DNA from: Hoylesella loescheii
GTDB taxonomy: Bacteria > Bacteroidota > Bacteroidia > Bacteroidales > Bacteroidaceae
Length of the DNA: 48,805 nucleotides
Assembly: GCA_021531755.1 (NCBI GenBank)
Contig: JADYUK010000020.1
Coordinates: 1-48,805, forward strand
Direction: 5' to 3'
Under the pieces are notes generated by a model. It was not told the DNA's origin, did no database searches, and worked only from the letters and a program-made list of their open reading frames with translations. A program made the position numbers and the translations under genes. This document shows, in pieces, positions 1-7,016 of the stretch (positions within the stretch are counted from its first letter, which is position 1; each line of letters opens with the position of its first letter).

Positions 1-1
1 C

Positions 2-75
2 TTCTCACCCCATTGTCCACCCCTTCACGCCCCATCGCCACCCCTTCTACACCCCAATGTCCACCCCTTCATATA
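2..75. repeat. Degenerate ~22-bp tandem repeat at the window edge
   Basis: About three copies of a C-rich unit of the form TTCnnnCCCCAnnGnCCACCCC are visible, with lengths of 22, 21 and 23 bp, just upstream of the flippase gene. The array probably continues beyond the left edge. It is one of several ~22-bp arrays in this window. No coding frame in it looks real. Confidence 0.55.
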
Positions 76-187
76 ACCATCCCATCCCCTCGGGCCATCC
101 TCATGCCACGAGTGGTGGTACAGGTGTCAGCCATATCCACCTTTTTATGGCTAAAACATAATTCCCTATGGCTAAAAATCAAATGCC

Positions 188-1627
188 ATGCCTACACTGA
201 AGTCATTAGCAAAGGATACTGCCATATATGGTATGAGCAGTATTGTCGGGAGGTTCCTCAACTACCTCCTTGTCCCCCTCTACACGTATTACATGCCCAA
301 AGAGACAGGCGACTACGGCGTCTCGGTCAATATGTACGCCTACACCGCCTTAGCCCTGGTGATACTTACCTTCGGCATGGAGACGACATTCTTCCGTTTT
401 GCGAACAAGGAGGAGGAGCGTCCGGACACCGTCTTCTCCACCGCGCTGCTCATGGTCGGTGTCCTCTCAGCATGTTTCCTGCTGCTTCTCTTCGGCTTCA
501 TCGGCCCTGTCAGCTCAGCCCTCGGCTATGCCTCTCATCCTGAGTATCTGCTCATGATGGGCATGGTGACAGCCCTCGACGCCCTCCAGGCCATACCATT
601 CTGCTATCTGAGGTACAAGAAGCGCCCGCTGAAGTTCGCGGCTCTGAAGATGCTCTTCATCCTGATGAACATCGCGCTCAATGTCCTCTTCTTTGTTTTC
701 CTTCACCGTACCGAGGTCTTCTATGTCTTCGCTATCAACCTCATGTGTACGGCAGCCATCACATTCTTCTTCATCCCCGACCTCATCCACATCCGCTGGC
801 GTGCCGATATGGCCCTCCTGCGCCGCATGCTCGGCTATTCATGGCCTCTGCTCGTGCTCGGCATAGCGGGCATACTGAACCAGACGGCTGACAAGATAAT
901 ATACCCTCTCGTTTGTGACGAGGCCGACGCTAAAGCCCAGTTGGGCGAGTATGGCGCGTGTGTGAAGATAGCCATGATTATGGCCATGATAACCCAGGCC
1001 TTCCGTTTCGCCTATGAGCCGATAGTCTTCGCCAGCGCCAGGGACCGCGACTCCAAGGAGTACTACGCCAAGGGGATGAAGTTCTTCATCATCTTCACTC
1101 TCCTCGCCTTCCTCTCCGTCATGGCCTACATGAATATCCTGCAGCATATCATAGGTCCGGAGTACAGGGATGGCCTCCGCACAGTGCCCATCGTCATGGC
1201 GGCGGAGATAATGATGGGCGTTTATTTCAACCTCTCCTTCTGGTACAAGCTGATAGACAAGACCATCTGGGGAGCGTGGTTCTCCATAGCGGGCTGCATA
1301 GTCCTCCTCACTGTCAATATAGTCTTCATCCCCAAGTACGGCTACATGGCGTGCGCATGGGGAGGTTTCGCCGGCTACGCGACGGCCATGACGCTCTCGT
1401 ATATTGTCGGCCAGCGGAAGAATCCCATACATTATCCGATGGGCTCCATCTGTGTCTATGTCGCCATCACCGCTCTCTTCTTCGCTGTCATACAGTGGAG
1501 CAACGCCCATCTTCCCACAGTGGCAGCCCTTGCCCTCAACACTGTCGTGCTGCTTATGTTTGTGGGTCATATTCTCTACCATGACCTCCCATTGGATGGC
1601 ATCCTGCGCCGTCTTCGCCGCCGTTGA
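188..1627 (+). CDS. Polysaccharide/oligosaccharide flippase (Wzx/MATE-like)
   Basis: A 479-residue integral membrane protein, about the usual length for polysaccharide flippases. The N-terminus (LKSLAKDTAIYGMSSIVGRF, then LNYLLVPLYTYYM) is the typical first helix region of Bacteroidota lipopolysaccharide-biosynthesis flippases. Roughly 12-14 hydrophobic helices follow, and the C-terminus is Arg-rich. By family it should flip undecaprenyl-linked sugars across the inner membrane for surface polysaccharide assembly; the substrate cannot be read from sequence. The ATG at 188 is chosen because the conserved N-terminus starts there. No glycosyltransferase cluster is present on this side, so it may be a stand-alone copy. 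The region before it holds C-rich repeats and a direct repeat TATGGCTAAAA (146 and 167). Confidence 0.85.
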   Translation: MPTLKSLAKDTAIYGMSSIVGRFLNYLLVPLYTYYMPKETGDYGVSVNMYAYTALALVILTFGMETTFFRFANKEEERPDTVFSTALLMVGVLSACFLLLLFGFIGPVSSALGYASHPEYLLMMGMVTALDALQAIPFCYLRYKKRPLKFAALKMLFILMNIALNVLFFVFLHRTEVFYVFAINLMCTAAITFFFIPDLIHIRWRADMALLRRMLGYSWPLLVLGIAGILNQTADKIIYPLVCDEADAKAQLGEYGACVKIAMIMAMITQAFRFAYEPIVFASARDRDSKEYYAKGMKFFIIFTLLAFLSVMAYMNILQHIIGPEYRDGLRTVPIVMAAEIMMGVYFNLSFWYKLIDKTIWGAWFSIAGCIVLLTVNIVFIPKYGYMACAWGGFAGYATAMTLSYIVGQRKNPIHYPMGSICVYVAITALFFAVIQWSNAHLPTVAALALNTVVLLMFVGHILYHDLPLDGILRRLRRR

Positions 1628-1758
1628 TGCCCCCGCCCCTTACACTGCTGCGCCGCTTGGCAACCAGTTGAGCCCCCTTCCGCCGTCCCGCCCGCCATAA
1701 TCCCCGCCATTGTCCTGCATCCCGGGCATTGGCTCCCATAACCTATATGCACCGTATT

Positions 1759-2370
1759 ATGAAGAAGCTGAAGATTTATTCCATTCTCGCCCTCCTCGCC
1801 ACTGTTCTCCTCATAGGAGCCTGGCTGTGGCTCCGTGGCGTTGTCAATGACAGCGACATCACCCTCTCAGCCACCGACGAGCGTGCCGAGATGACCCCTG
1901 CCGTCATCGACAGCATACGCTCCATAGGGCAGTGGGAGCTGTCTACGGTGGTGCTGACGACAGAGGTAGACACTGTACAGAAGCGTTGGCTTGGTCTCGT
2001 CAAGGACCATCTGAAACGCTCGTACACCGGCCGCATGTCTGTCGGCATAGACCTCACACGCCTCGCCCCGCAGTGTCACACCGTCGAGGCGGACACCATA
2101 CGCATCACGCTGCCTGATGTCTGTCTCCTCGACTCTAACTTCATCGACGAGAGCAAGACACGCGTCATCGTCTCTGACAGCGAGACGATGGAGCACGATG
2201 CAGGCATATCGAAGGCCATGCTCGCCAAGGCCCGCCAGCGCATGAGGCATGACGGTGTCACGCCCGATGTCCTCTCACAGTGCCGCCGCCGTGCCACAGA
2301 CGAGATAACGCGCCGCCTGACAGACATCGGCTACAAGAAAGTCGTCGTCTCTTTCGGCAACAGCCGTTAG
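1759..2370 (+). CDS. DUF4230-family membrane-anchored protein
   Basis: About 203 residues. From the ATG at 1759 it opens MKKLKIYSILALLATVLLIG, a short basic stretch followed by one hydrophobic helix, so the protein is probably anchored in the inner membrane with its bulk outside. In-frame ATGs at 1729 and 1747 also exist; 1759 is preferred because it gives a clean signal-anchor. The body (WELSTVVLTTEVDTV, VGIDL, the paired phrase ADTIRITLPDVCLLD, and a helical C-terminal ARQRMRHDGV region) matches the general plan of DUF4230 proteins, whose function is unknown. It starts ~130 bp after the flippase and may be co-transcribed. The family call comes from overall pattern rather than a diagnostic catalytic motif. 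Confidence 0.65.
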   Translation: MKKLKIYSILALLATVLLIGAWLWLRGVVNDSDITLSATDERAEMTPAVIDSIRSIGQWELSTVVLTTEVDTVQKRWLGLVKDHLKRSYTGRMSVGIDLTRLAPQCHTVEADTIRITLPDVCLLDSNFIDESKTRVIVSDSETMEHDAGISKAMLAKARQRMRHDGVTPDVLSQCRRRATDEITRRLTDIGYKKVVVSFGNSR

Positions 2371-2432
2371 CCCCACTTGTCCGTCCCGGGCCCCGTTCCC
2401 CTCTGCGAAGTGTCCCCGGCTGTTGTCCCTTT

Positions 2433-2520
2433 AGGTCTCCCATAGTGCCCCTTGCCGTATCATGTAGTGCCCCCTGAGGTCTCCCGTATAGCCCCTTGCC
2501 GTATCATGTATAGCCCCCTG
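2433..2520. repeat. 22/44-bp tandem repeat array, exactly 88 bp
   Basis: Two 44-bp units lie head to tail (2433-2476 and 2477-2520). Each splits into two 22-bp halves that share an ending of the form TAnnGCCCCyTG: one half starts AGGTCTCCC and the other CCGTATCATG. It is therefore a 22-bp repeat that diverged into an alternating pair before duplicating. It lies between the DUF4230 gene and the SpmAB-like gene. No function is known. Confidence 0.85.
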
Positions 2521-2614
2521 CGGGTTCCTGTGCCGTCATTATAGCGGCCATCCAGCCAGCTGCGAGCCTCTCTCTCCTTACCCTTAACCACTCATCCCCC
2601 ATTCCCTTCAGCCG

Positions 2615-3847
2615 ATGGTCCTTAACTATATCTTCATAGCATTCTTCCTCATAGCCTTCGTCATAGCCGCCGTGAAGCTGCTGTTCCTTGGCGATATGGA
2701 CGTCTTCCCCGCGATGATGGACAGCACGTTCTCGTCGGCGAAGACAGCGTTCGAGATTTCCCTTGGTCTCACAGGTGTCCTCTCCCTCTGGCTCGGTATC
2801 ATGAAAGTTGGCGAGAAAGGTGGTGTCGTCAATGCCCTTGCCCGTCTCCTCTCGCCCGTCTTCTGCCGTCTCTTCCCCGATATCCCTAAGGGGCACCCCG
2901 TCACAGGCACCATATTCATGAACATCGCGGCCAACATGCTGGGCCTCGACAATGCCGCCACGCCTATGGGACTGAAGGCCATGGGCGAGCTGCAGACACT
3001 CAACAAGACCCCCCACCGCGCCACAAACCCCATGATTATGTTCCTTGTGCTGAACACATCGGGCCTGACAATCATCCCCGTCAGCATCATGGTCTACCGC
3101 GCGCAGCTCGGGGCAGCCAACCCCACCGATATCTTCATCCCCATACTCCTCGCCACCTTCGTCTCGACGATGGCGGGGGTCGTGGTGACATCCATATACC
3201 AGCGCATCAATCTCCTCAACCGCACGATTGTCCTGACATTCGGGACACTGTCGCTCCTTGTCGCCTCTGTGATATGGGGATTCTCCGTGATGGACAAGGA
3301 GACGATGGACCTCGTCTCGAAAGTCGCCGCCAATATCATCCTCATGTGCATCATCGTCACGTTCATCGTGGCAGGGGCAGTGAGGCGTGTGAATGTCTAT
3401 GACGCGTTCATCGAGGGCGCGAAGGACGGTTTCAAGACAGCCGTGACCATCATACCATATCTTGTCGCCATCCTTGTCGCCATCGGTGTCTTCCGCGCCT
3501 CGGGGGCTATGGACTGGCTCATCAGCGCCATCACATGGCTTGTCGGTGCCTGTGGGATAGACACGGACTTCGTCGGCGCGCTGCCGACAGCCCTCATGAA
3601 GCCCCTCTCTGGTGGTGGCGCGCGGGGCATGATGGTCGATGCTATGACACAGTACGGTGCCGACTCGTTCGTGGGGCGCCTCTCTTGCATCTTCCAGGGC
3701 TCCACCGACACTACATTCTATGTCCTCGCTGTCTACTTCGGCTCTGTCGGCATACGCGACACGAGGCATGCTGTCACGTGCGGACTGCTGGCCGACCTTG
3801 CCGGCATCATCGCCGCGATAGCCATCGCATACATGTTCTTCGGGTGA
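2615..3847 (+). CDS. Fused SpmA/SpmB-type nucleoside-recognition (Gate) membrane protein
   Basis: A 410-residue polytopic membrane protein. The first half (MNIAANMLGLDNAATPMGLK, KVGEKGGVVNALARLLSPV) has the motifs of spore maturation protein A. The second half (GAKDGFKTAVTIIPYLVAI, LMKPLSGGGARGMM, FQGSTDTTFYVLAVYFGSVG) has those of SpmB. In Firmicutes these are two proteins; in Bacteroidota they are usually fused, as here. Both halves belong to the nucleoside-recognition Gate-domain group of membrane proteins. The substrate and role in non-sporulating Bacteroidota are unsettled. The start at 2615 gives an immediate hydrophobic helix. It is followed by a strong hairpin at 3902-3940 and then by a repeat-filled intergenic region facing a convergent gene. 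Confidence 0.85.
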   Translation: MVLNYIFIAFFLIAFVIAAVKLLFLGDMDVFPAMMDSTFSSAKTAFEISLGLTGVLSLWLGIMKVGEKGGVVNALARLLSPVFCRLFPDIPKGHPVTGTIFMNIAANMLGLDNAATPMGLKAMGELQTLNKTPHRATNPMIMFLVLNTSGLTIIPVSIMVYRAQLGAANPTDIFIPILLATFVSTMAGVVVTSIYQRINLLNRTIVLTFGTLSLLVASVIWGFSVMDKETMDLVSKVAANIILMCIIVTFIVAGAVRRVNVYDAFIEGAKDGFKTAVTIIPYLVAILVAIGVFRASGAMDWLISAITWLVGACGIDTDFVGALPTALMKPLSGGGARGMMVDAMTQYGADSFVGRLSCIFQGSTDTTFYVLAVYFGSVGIRDTRHAVTCGLLADLAGIIAAIAIAYMFFG

Positions 3848-3901
3848 CAACGTCCCGCATCCATTGCCCTCTGGTATGGGCAGTGATGGGGATAATGATA
3901 T

Positions 3902-3940
3902 GCCAAAAGGCTTGGAGCACGACGCTCCAAGCCTTTTGGC
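3902..3940 (+). terminator. Perfect 17-bp hairpin, probable terminator
   Basis: The arms 3902-3918 (GCCAAAAGGCTTGGAGC) and 3924-3940 are exact reverse complements around a 5-nt loop, 55 bp after the SpmAB-like stop codon. There is no long T-tract outside the stem, but the stem itself carries TTTT. It could also act on transcripts from the other strand. Confidence 0.75.
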
Positions 3941-4087
3941 GTTAATGGGTGTTATGGTAGAGGCTGTAGGGTGAAGCTGTCAGAAGCCACATACACCACT
4001 CCTGACACAGCCTGTTATTACTGTCCAGTAAACATAGGATGAGTAACGATAGGTCTATTGGACAGCCTGTATGGGAATAGAAGAACC

Positions 4088-4235
4088 GAGGGCTGAGAGC
4101 ATGGGATAGGATGGCTATGAGTACTTCGCAGCAGGTGTGGGGATAGTAGCACAGAGGGCTGAGAGCATGGGATAGGATGGCTATGAGTACTTCGCAGCAG
4201 GTGTGGGAGTAGTAGCACCGAGGGCTGAGAGCATG
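4088..4235. repeat. 66-bp tandem repeat (2.2 copies)
   Basis: The unit beginning GAGGGCTGAGAGCATG recurs at 4088, 4154 and 4220 with an exact 66-bp period; copies are nearly identical. The reverse-strand open frame across it is an accident of a period divisible by three. It lies in the same convergent intergenic region as the head-to-head array at 4243-4805. Confidence 0.9.
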
Positions 4236-4242
4236 TCCAAGA

Positions 4243-4805
4243 GCTAAGTCTCGAAGAGACGCGACTGATATAACCGACGCCAAACCGAGAGCCATGAGAT
4301 TATTATTGTCCACAGTCTCGAAGAGACGTGACCGTTAGAAACCCCACCTGTAGTGAGGGAGGAGGCAAAGCCGACGACAGAACGCAAGGTGGGGTAATGA
4401 TATGTCATCTATGTCAAGCCTCGGAGAGGCGACACACGTCCACTAACACTGACAATCCATAGGGATTCCTTGAGTCTATCGGCGTGTGTCGCCTCTCCGA
4501 GGCTTGACTATATTTTCCCTTTTATACCCCACCTTACCACTCAGTCACTCCGTTCCCTCGTTTCCAGGTGGGGTTTCTAACAGTTGCGCCTCTCCGAGGC
4601 TGTGGACATAAACAAGCTTATGCCTCTCAGCTTGGTGTCGTACTTACAGTCCCGTCCTCCGGGGCTGTGGATAATACCAAGCTCAGCCTCTCAGCTTAGC
4701 TTGGGGTTCTATCTGTCGCGCCCTCCGGGGCTGTGGATAATAGCAAGCTCGGCCTCTCAGCTTGGCGTGGGGTTCTATCAGTCGCGCCCTCCGGGGCTGT
4801 TGACA
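4243..4805. repeat. Head-to-head 66-bp repeat array with covarying hairpins
   Basis: The left part (4243-4335) carries units in reverse orientation and the right part (4586-4805) carries units in forward orientation. Forward copies repeat every 65-66 bp, with the GGGG core at 4661, 4727 and 4793. Each unit contains a small palindrome whose stem changes but still pairs: GTCTC-GAA-GAGAC at 4248 and 4315, GCCTC/GAGGC at 4418, 4491 and 4588, GCCC/GGGC in later copies. The palindrome is flanked by TGTGGAtAA on one side and a CGACTGATA-type segment on the other. Between the two halves lies a nested palindrome (4334-4581). The same family recurs at 30661-30960 and 35450-35505. The array separates two convergent genes. 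Confidence 0.85.
4334..4581. repeat. Nested long palindrome in the convergent intergenic region
   Basis: Three pairs of inverted arms are nested around one centre. They are 4334-4350 with 4565-4581 (17 bp, GTTAGAAACCCCACCTG), 4386-4396 with 4525-4535 (11 bp) and 4413-4438 with 4483-4508 (26 bp, all perfect). The innermost loop is 44 nt. A transcript from either side would fold strongly, so it could serve as a two-way terminator; it also looks like a repeat array duplicated in inverted orientation. Confidence 0.85.
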
Positions 4806-4857
4806 ATGTTCTGTTCTTTGAGAATTGCTATCCTGATATATCAGTCTTGCCATATAA

Positions 4858-6201
4858 CTAACGCTTTGGATATTCTCCCTGCCCCTCTCCTCTCTCCTCT
4901 GATGACAGGTGGCAGTCTCCGATGCGGCAGAGGGTGCAGCGGCGGCGGTCGCAGTATTCCTTCTTCAGCTGTATGAGAGCCTGCGAGTCGCCTGCCGATG
5001 TTACCTCAAGGCCCACGTCGCGCCACATGCGTGTGATGTTGTTGTCCTCGGCATGGAGGCTGTCGAGTATGAGCAGGGCGCGGTCAGAGAGCATGTCGTT
5101 GTTCGTCGCGCGGCCGTAGGCGAAGAGCATGGGTATGGCGCAGTTTATCATCAGCAGCGTCGCGCTCTGCTGTGACAGCCGCTTCGTGCTGTGACGGCTC
5201 TCGTGGCCGAAGGTGTAGTGGTCCTGCCAGTAGCCGGAGACGCCACATCTGAGCAGCTCTGCCATCTTCTCTGCCGTGTCACACTCTATCAGCCTGCTGA
5301 GCTGTGTGCGGCCCTCGTGGTACATCATGGCGAGCTGTGCTATGCGTATGTGGGGGAAATTCTGGGGCCTCATGCGCATGTATCTCCATGCCTGGTGGCA
5401 GTGGCGCGTGTCTATCGAGAACTTGTGGCTGAGGTATGCCCACTCCCTCTCCATGCGCTGCCAGTACTCGTCGGCCGCCGTCTCTATCTGCATCCTCGCG
5501 GGGAGGGTGGCCACATTGAGCATCCCCGCCATGCCGTAGAACATTGTCTCCACCTGGAAGATGTCGTCACGGTGGTGCCCTACGGCCTTCATGGGCACGC
5601 TCTGCGCCCACTGCTCGAGGGCCTCGCTGTTCGAGCCGAAACCGAAGCTCCTCGCCAGTGTCATGAAATAGGCGTGCTCCCAGTCGCCCCCGAGGCGGCT
5701 TACTCTCCCGGCTATCGCCTCTGTCTTCTGCTGCAGGCGCTCTGTCTGCAGGGCGTCAATCCATGCGCGGAGTGACAGACGCGGCATACGCGGCACTGTG
5801 TCGTAGCATGGCGGGTACTTGTCGGCTGTCATGAGCGCCTCGTAGCTCTCCTCGACATGCTGCGGGACGTGTATGACGACCTCCTCCACACGGTCGCCCT
5901 GGCTTGTCCTGACAGCCTCGCCCTCCTCGTCGCTGCCTACGACATGGAGTATGACATTGTCGTAGGCCGGGTCGTGGTCATGGCCGTGGGCGTACCAGTC
6001 TTGGCGGCGGCAGTGTATCTCTATGTTCCCTGCCCATAGCATCTCCCCGATGCGTATGCGGGCGTTGATGAAGTCGGGGCCGGCATCGGTGTTCATGAGG
6101 CCGGGGTCGAGAATCCGGACTGACTTGCCGTCGGTCGTCGTCAGGGTTGGCGATATGCCTATGCGGTGTTTCCAGCAGTATTGCAGCAGAATCTCTTTCA
6201 T
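4858..6201 (-). CDS. DUF2851-family protein
   Basis: A 447-residue soluble protein read from the ATG at 6201, where the conserved N-terminus MKEILLQYCWKHRIG begins; the open frame continues upstream but that part is unlike protein. Recognisable blocks are LDPGLMNTDAGPDFINARI, WAGNIEIHCRRQDWYAHGH and DNVILHVV near the N-terminus, then a helical C-terminal part ending in a Cys-rich tail (CDRRRCTLCRIGDC). This is the plan of DUF2851, common in Bacteroidota and of unknown function; the tail CxxxxCxxCxxxxC may bind a metal. A Bacteroidota -7 box on the minus strand (TAATTTTG, 6306-6313) lies ~105 nt upstream. It is convergent with the SpmAB-like gene. Confidence 0.8.
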   Translation of the reverse strand: MKEILLQYCWKHRIGISPTLTTTDGKSVRILDPGLMNTDAGPDFINARIRIGEMLWAGNIEIHCRRQDWYAHGHDHDPAYDNVILHVVGSDEEGEAVRTSQGDRVEEVVIHVPQHVEESYEALMTADKYPPCYDTVPRMPRLSLRAWIDALQTERLQQKTEAIAGRVSRLGGDWEHAYFMTLARSFGFGSNSEALEQWAQSVPMKAVGHHRDDIFQVETMFYGMAGMLNVATLPARMQIETAADEYWQRMEREWAYLSHKFSIDTRHCHQAWRYMRMRPQNFPHIRIAQLAMMYHEGRTQLSRLIECDTAEKMAELLRCGVSGYWQDHYTFGHESRHSTKRLSQQSATLLMINCAIPMLFAYGRATNNDMLSDRALLILDSLHAEDNNITRMWRDVGLEVTSAGDSQALIQLKKEYCDRRRCTLCRIGDCHLSSEERGEGQGEYPKR

Positions 6202-6305
6202 GGGCTGGGAGTGTGGGAGGTTATGGCGTGATGTGTGGCATGCCGCGCCGCGCCGCGTCCAGATTGGCCGTCGGATGGGGCAGGGGAGGGGATGCCAGCG
6301 GTATG

Positions 6306-6313
6306 CAAAATTA
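6306..6313 (-). promoter_or_regulatory. Bacteroidota -7 promoter box for the DUF2851 gene
   Basis: On the minus strand this reads TAATTTTG, matching the TAnnTTTG consensus, followed by GC as often seen. A clear -33 TTTG was not found at the usual distance. It would give a leader of about 100 nt. Confidence 0.55.
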
Positions 6314-6459
6314 AGTATGTTTGATAATATATAAATAGGTGTGGCTTTCTTTTTATAATTTTTTAAGGTGGGGGGAGTCTCTTGCCACGCCTTGGCCTGA
6401 ATGGGCAGTGGGCAGGTCTCCAGCATCTCGCCGGCCGGTCTTGCCGTGACAACTTTCAG

Positions 6460-6608
6460 TCTGTAACTTTTCGCCCACGATGAACTTACAGTTTTATTGT
6501 CAACGCTTCAATTTTCCGACTGGTAGCCTTTTGCGGCCTCATGTGTGCTGCATGGGCGGCCCATTCTTAGCCTCTCGCCCCCTCATTCCTATCGCTTACG
6601 GTTCCTCA
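6460..6608 (-). repeat. ~150-nt conserved intergenic element, copy 1
   Basis: It aligns without gaps to 20322-20470 (constant offset 13862). Conserved blocks are CTGTAA (6461), CTTACAGTTTTnTTGT (6485-6500), ATGGGCGnCCCAT (6552-6564), CTCnCGCCnCCTCATnCC (6572-6589) and GCTTACGnTTCnTCA (6594-6608). CTGTAA pairs with TTACAG, and ATGGG with CCCAT. On the minus strand a 29-codon frame runs 6586 to 6500 and ends at the same place as in copy 2, but here it has an internal TGA at codon 16. It lies ~400 bp upstream of susC. Confidence 0.7.
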
Positions 6609-6837
6609 CCATCGGGGTGTCTCGGCAGGTGTCCCCTCTTCTGCTCCCCGATACCTTTTTGAGGGTTGCCCGCAGTGGTGTCCGCCGGCCTCCGTGTCCA
6701 CGGCTTATCGTATTCCTTACGTTTAGTTCTCGGGCTGTTTTCCTTATTCTGTTTGGTTCTTCCGCGTGCTTAACGTATTTTTCAGTGTTGGTGAAAATTG
6801 TGCTTCGCGATATGGTTTGAAGAAAAGAAATTGTCCA

Positions 6838-6860
6838 TATTTGGCTATTTAAAGCAAATA
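6838..6860. promoter_or_regulatory. Inverted repeat upstream of susC, possible operator
   Basis: TATTTG (6838-6843) and CAAATA (6855-6860) form a dyad ~85 bp upstream of the susC -7 box. A second dyad TTTTG-TG-CAAAA follows at 6890-6901. Either could be a regulator site, for instance for the AraC-type domain of the hybrid sensor in this window. This is inference from position only. Confidence 0.3.
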
Positions 6861-6941
6861 CAGATGGCACTTTTTCACGTTTTGTGCAAAAAAGTATTAC
6901 ATCAAGATAAATAAATATGCTACGTGAAAGCATTTTTGTAT

Positions 6942-6949
6942 TACTTTTG
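6942..6949 (+). promoter_or_regulatory. Bacteroidota -7 promoter box for the susCD operon
   Basis: TACTTTTG followed by CA matches TAnnTTTG. A transcript would start near 6956, giving a ~60-nt leader before susC at 7017. No good -33 TTTG sits at the standard distance, which would fit a promoter that needs an activator. Confidence 0.65.
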
Positions 6950-7016
6950 CAGTCGTAATACCTAAACTGACTAAAACTCAAATTCAAATTAAATAACAAC
7001 TTAACCTTTTTGCGCT

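Noticed and set aside
13..543. A 176-codon frame across the window start and the flippase gene
   Set aside because: It is Pro-rich at first because of the C-rich repeat and then overlaps the real flippase gene in another frame.
839..1582. A 247-codon frame antisense to the flippase gene
   Set aside because: It lies wholly inside a well-supported gene and has no domain signature.
2504..3850. A 448-codon frame antisense to the SpmAB-like gene
   Set aside because: It is rich in His, Asp and Arg without hydrophobic core, the usual look of a shadow frame; the plus strand encodes a coherent membrane protein.
3942..4313. Reverse-strand frame with repeated HALSP.. segments
   Set aside because: The repetition comes from the 66-bp DNA repeat, whose length is divisible by three and therefore keeps the frame open; there is no promoter or domain.
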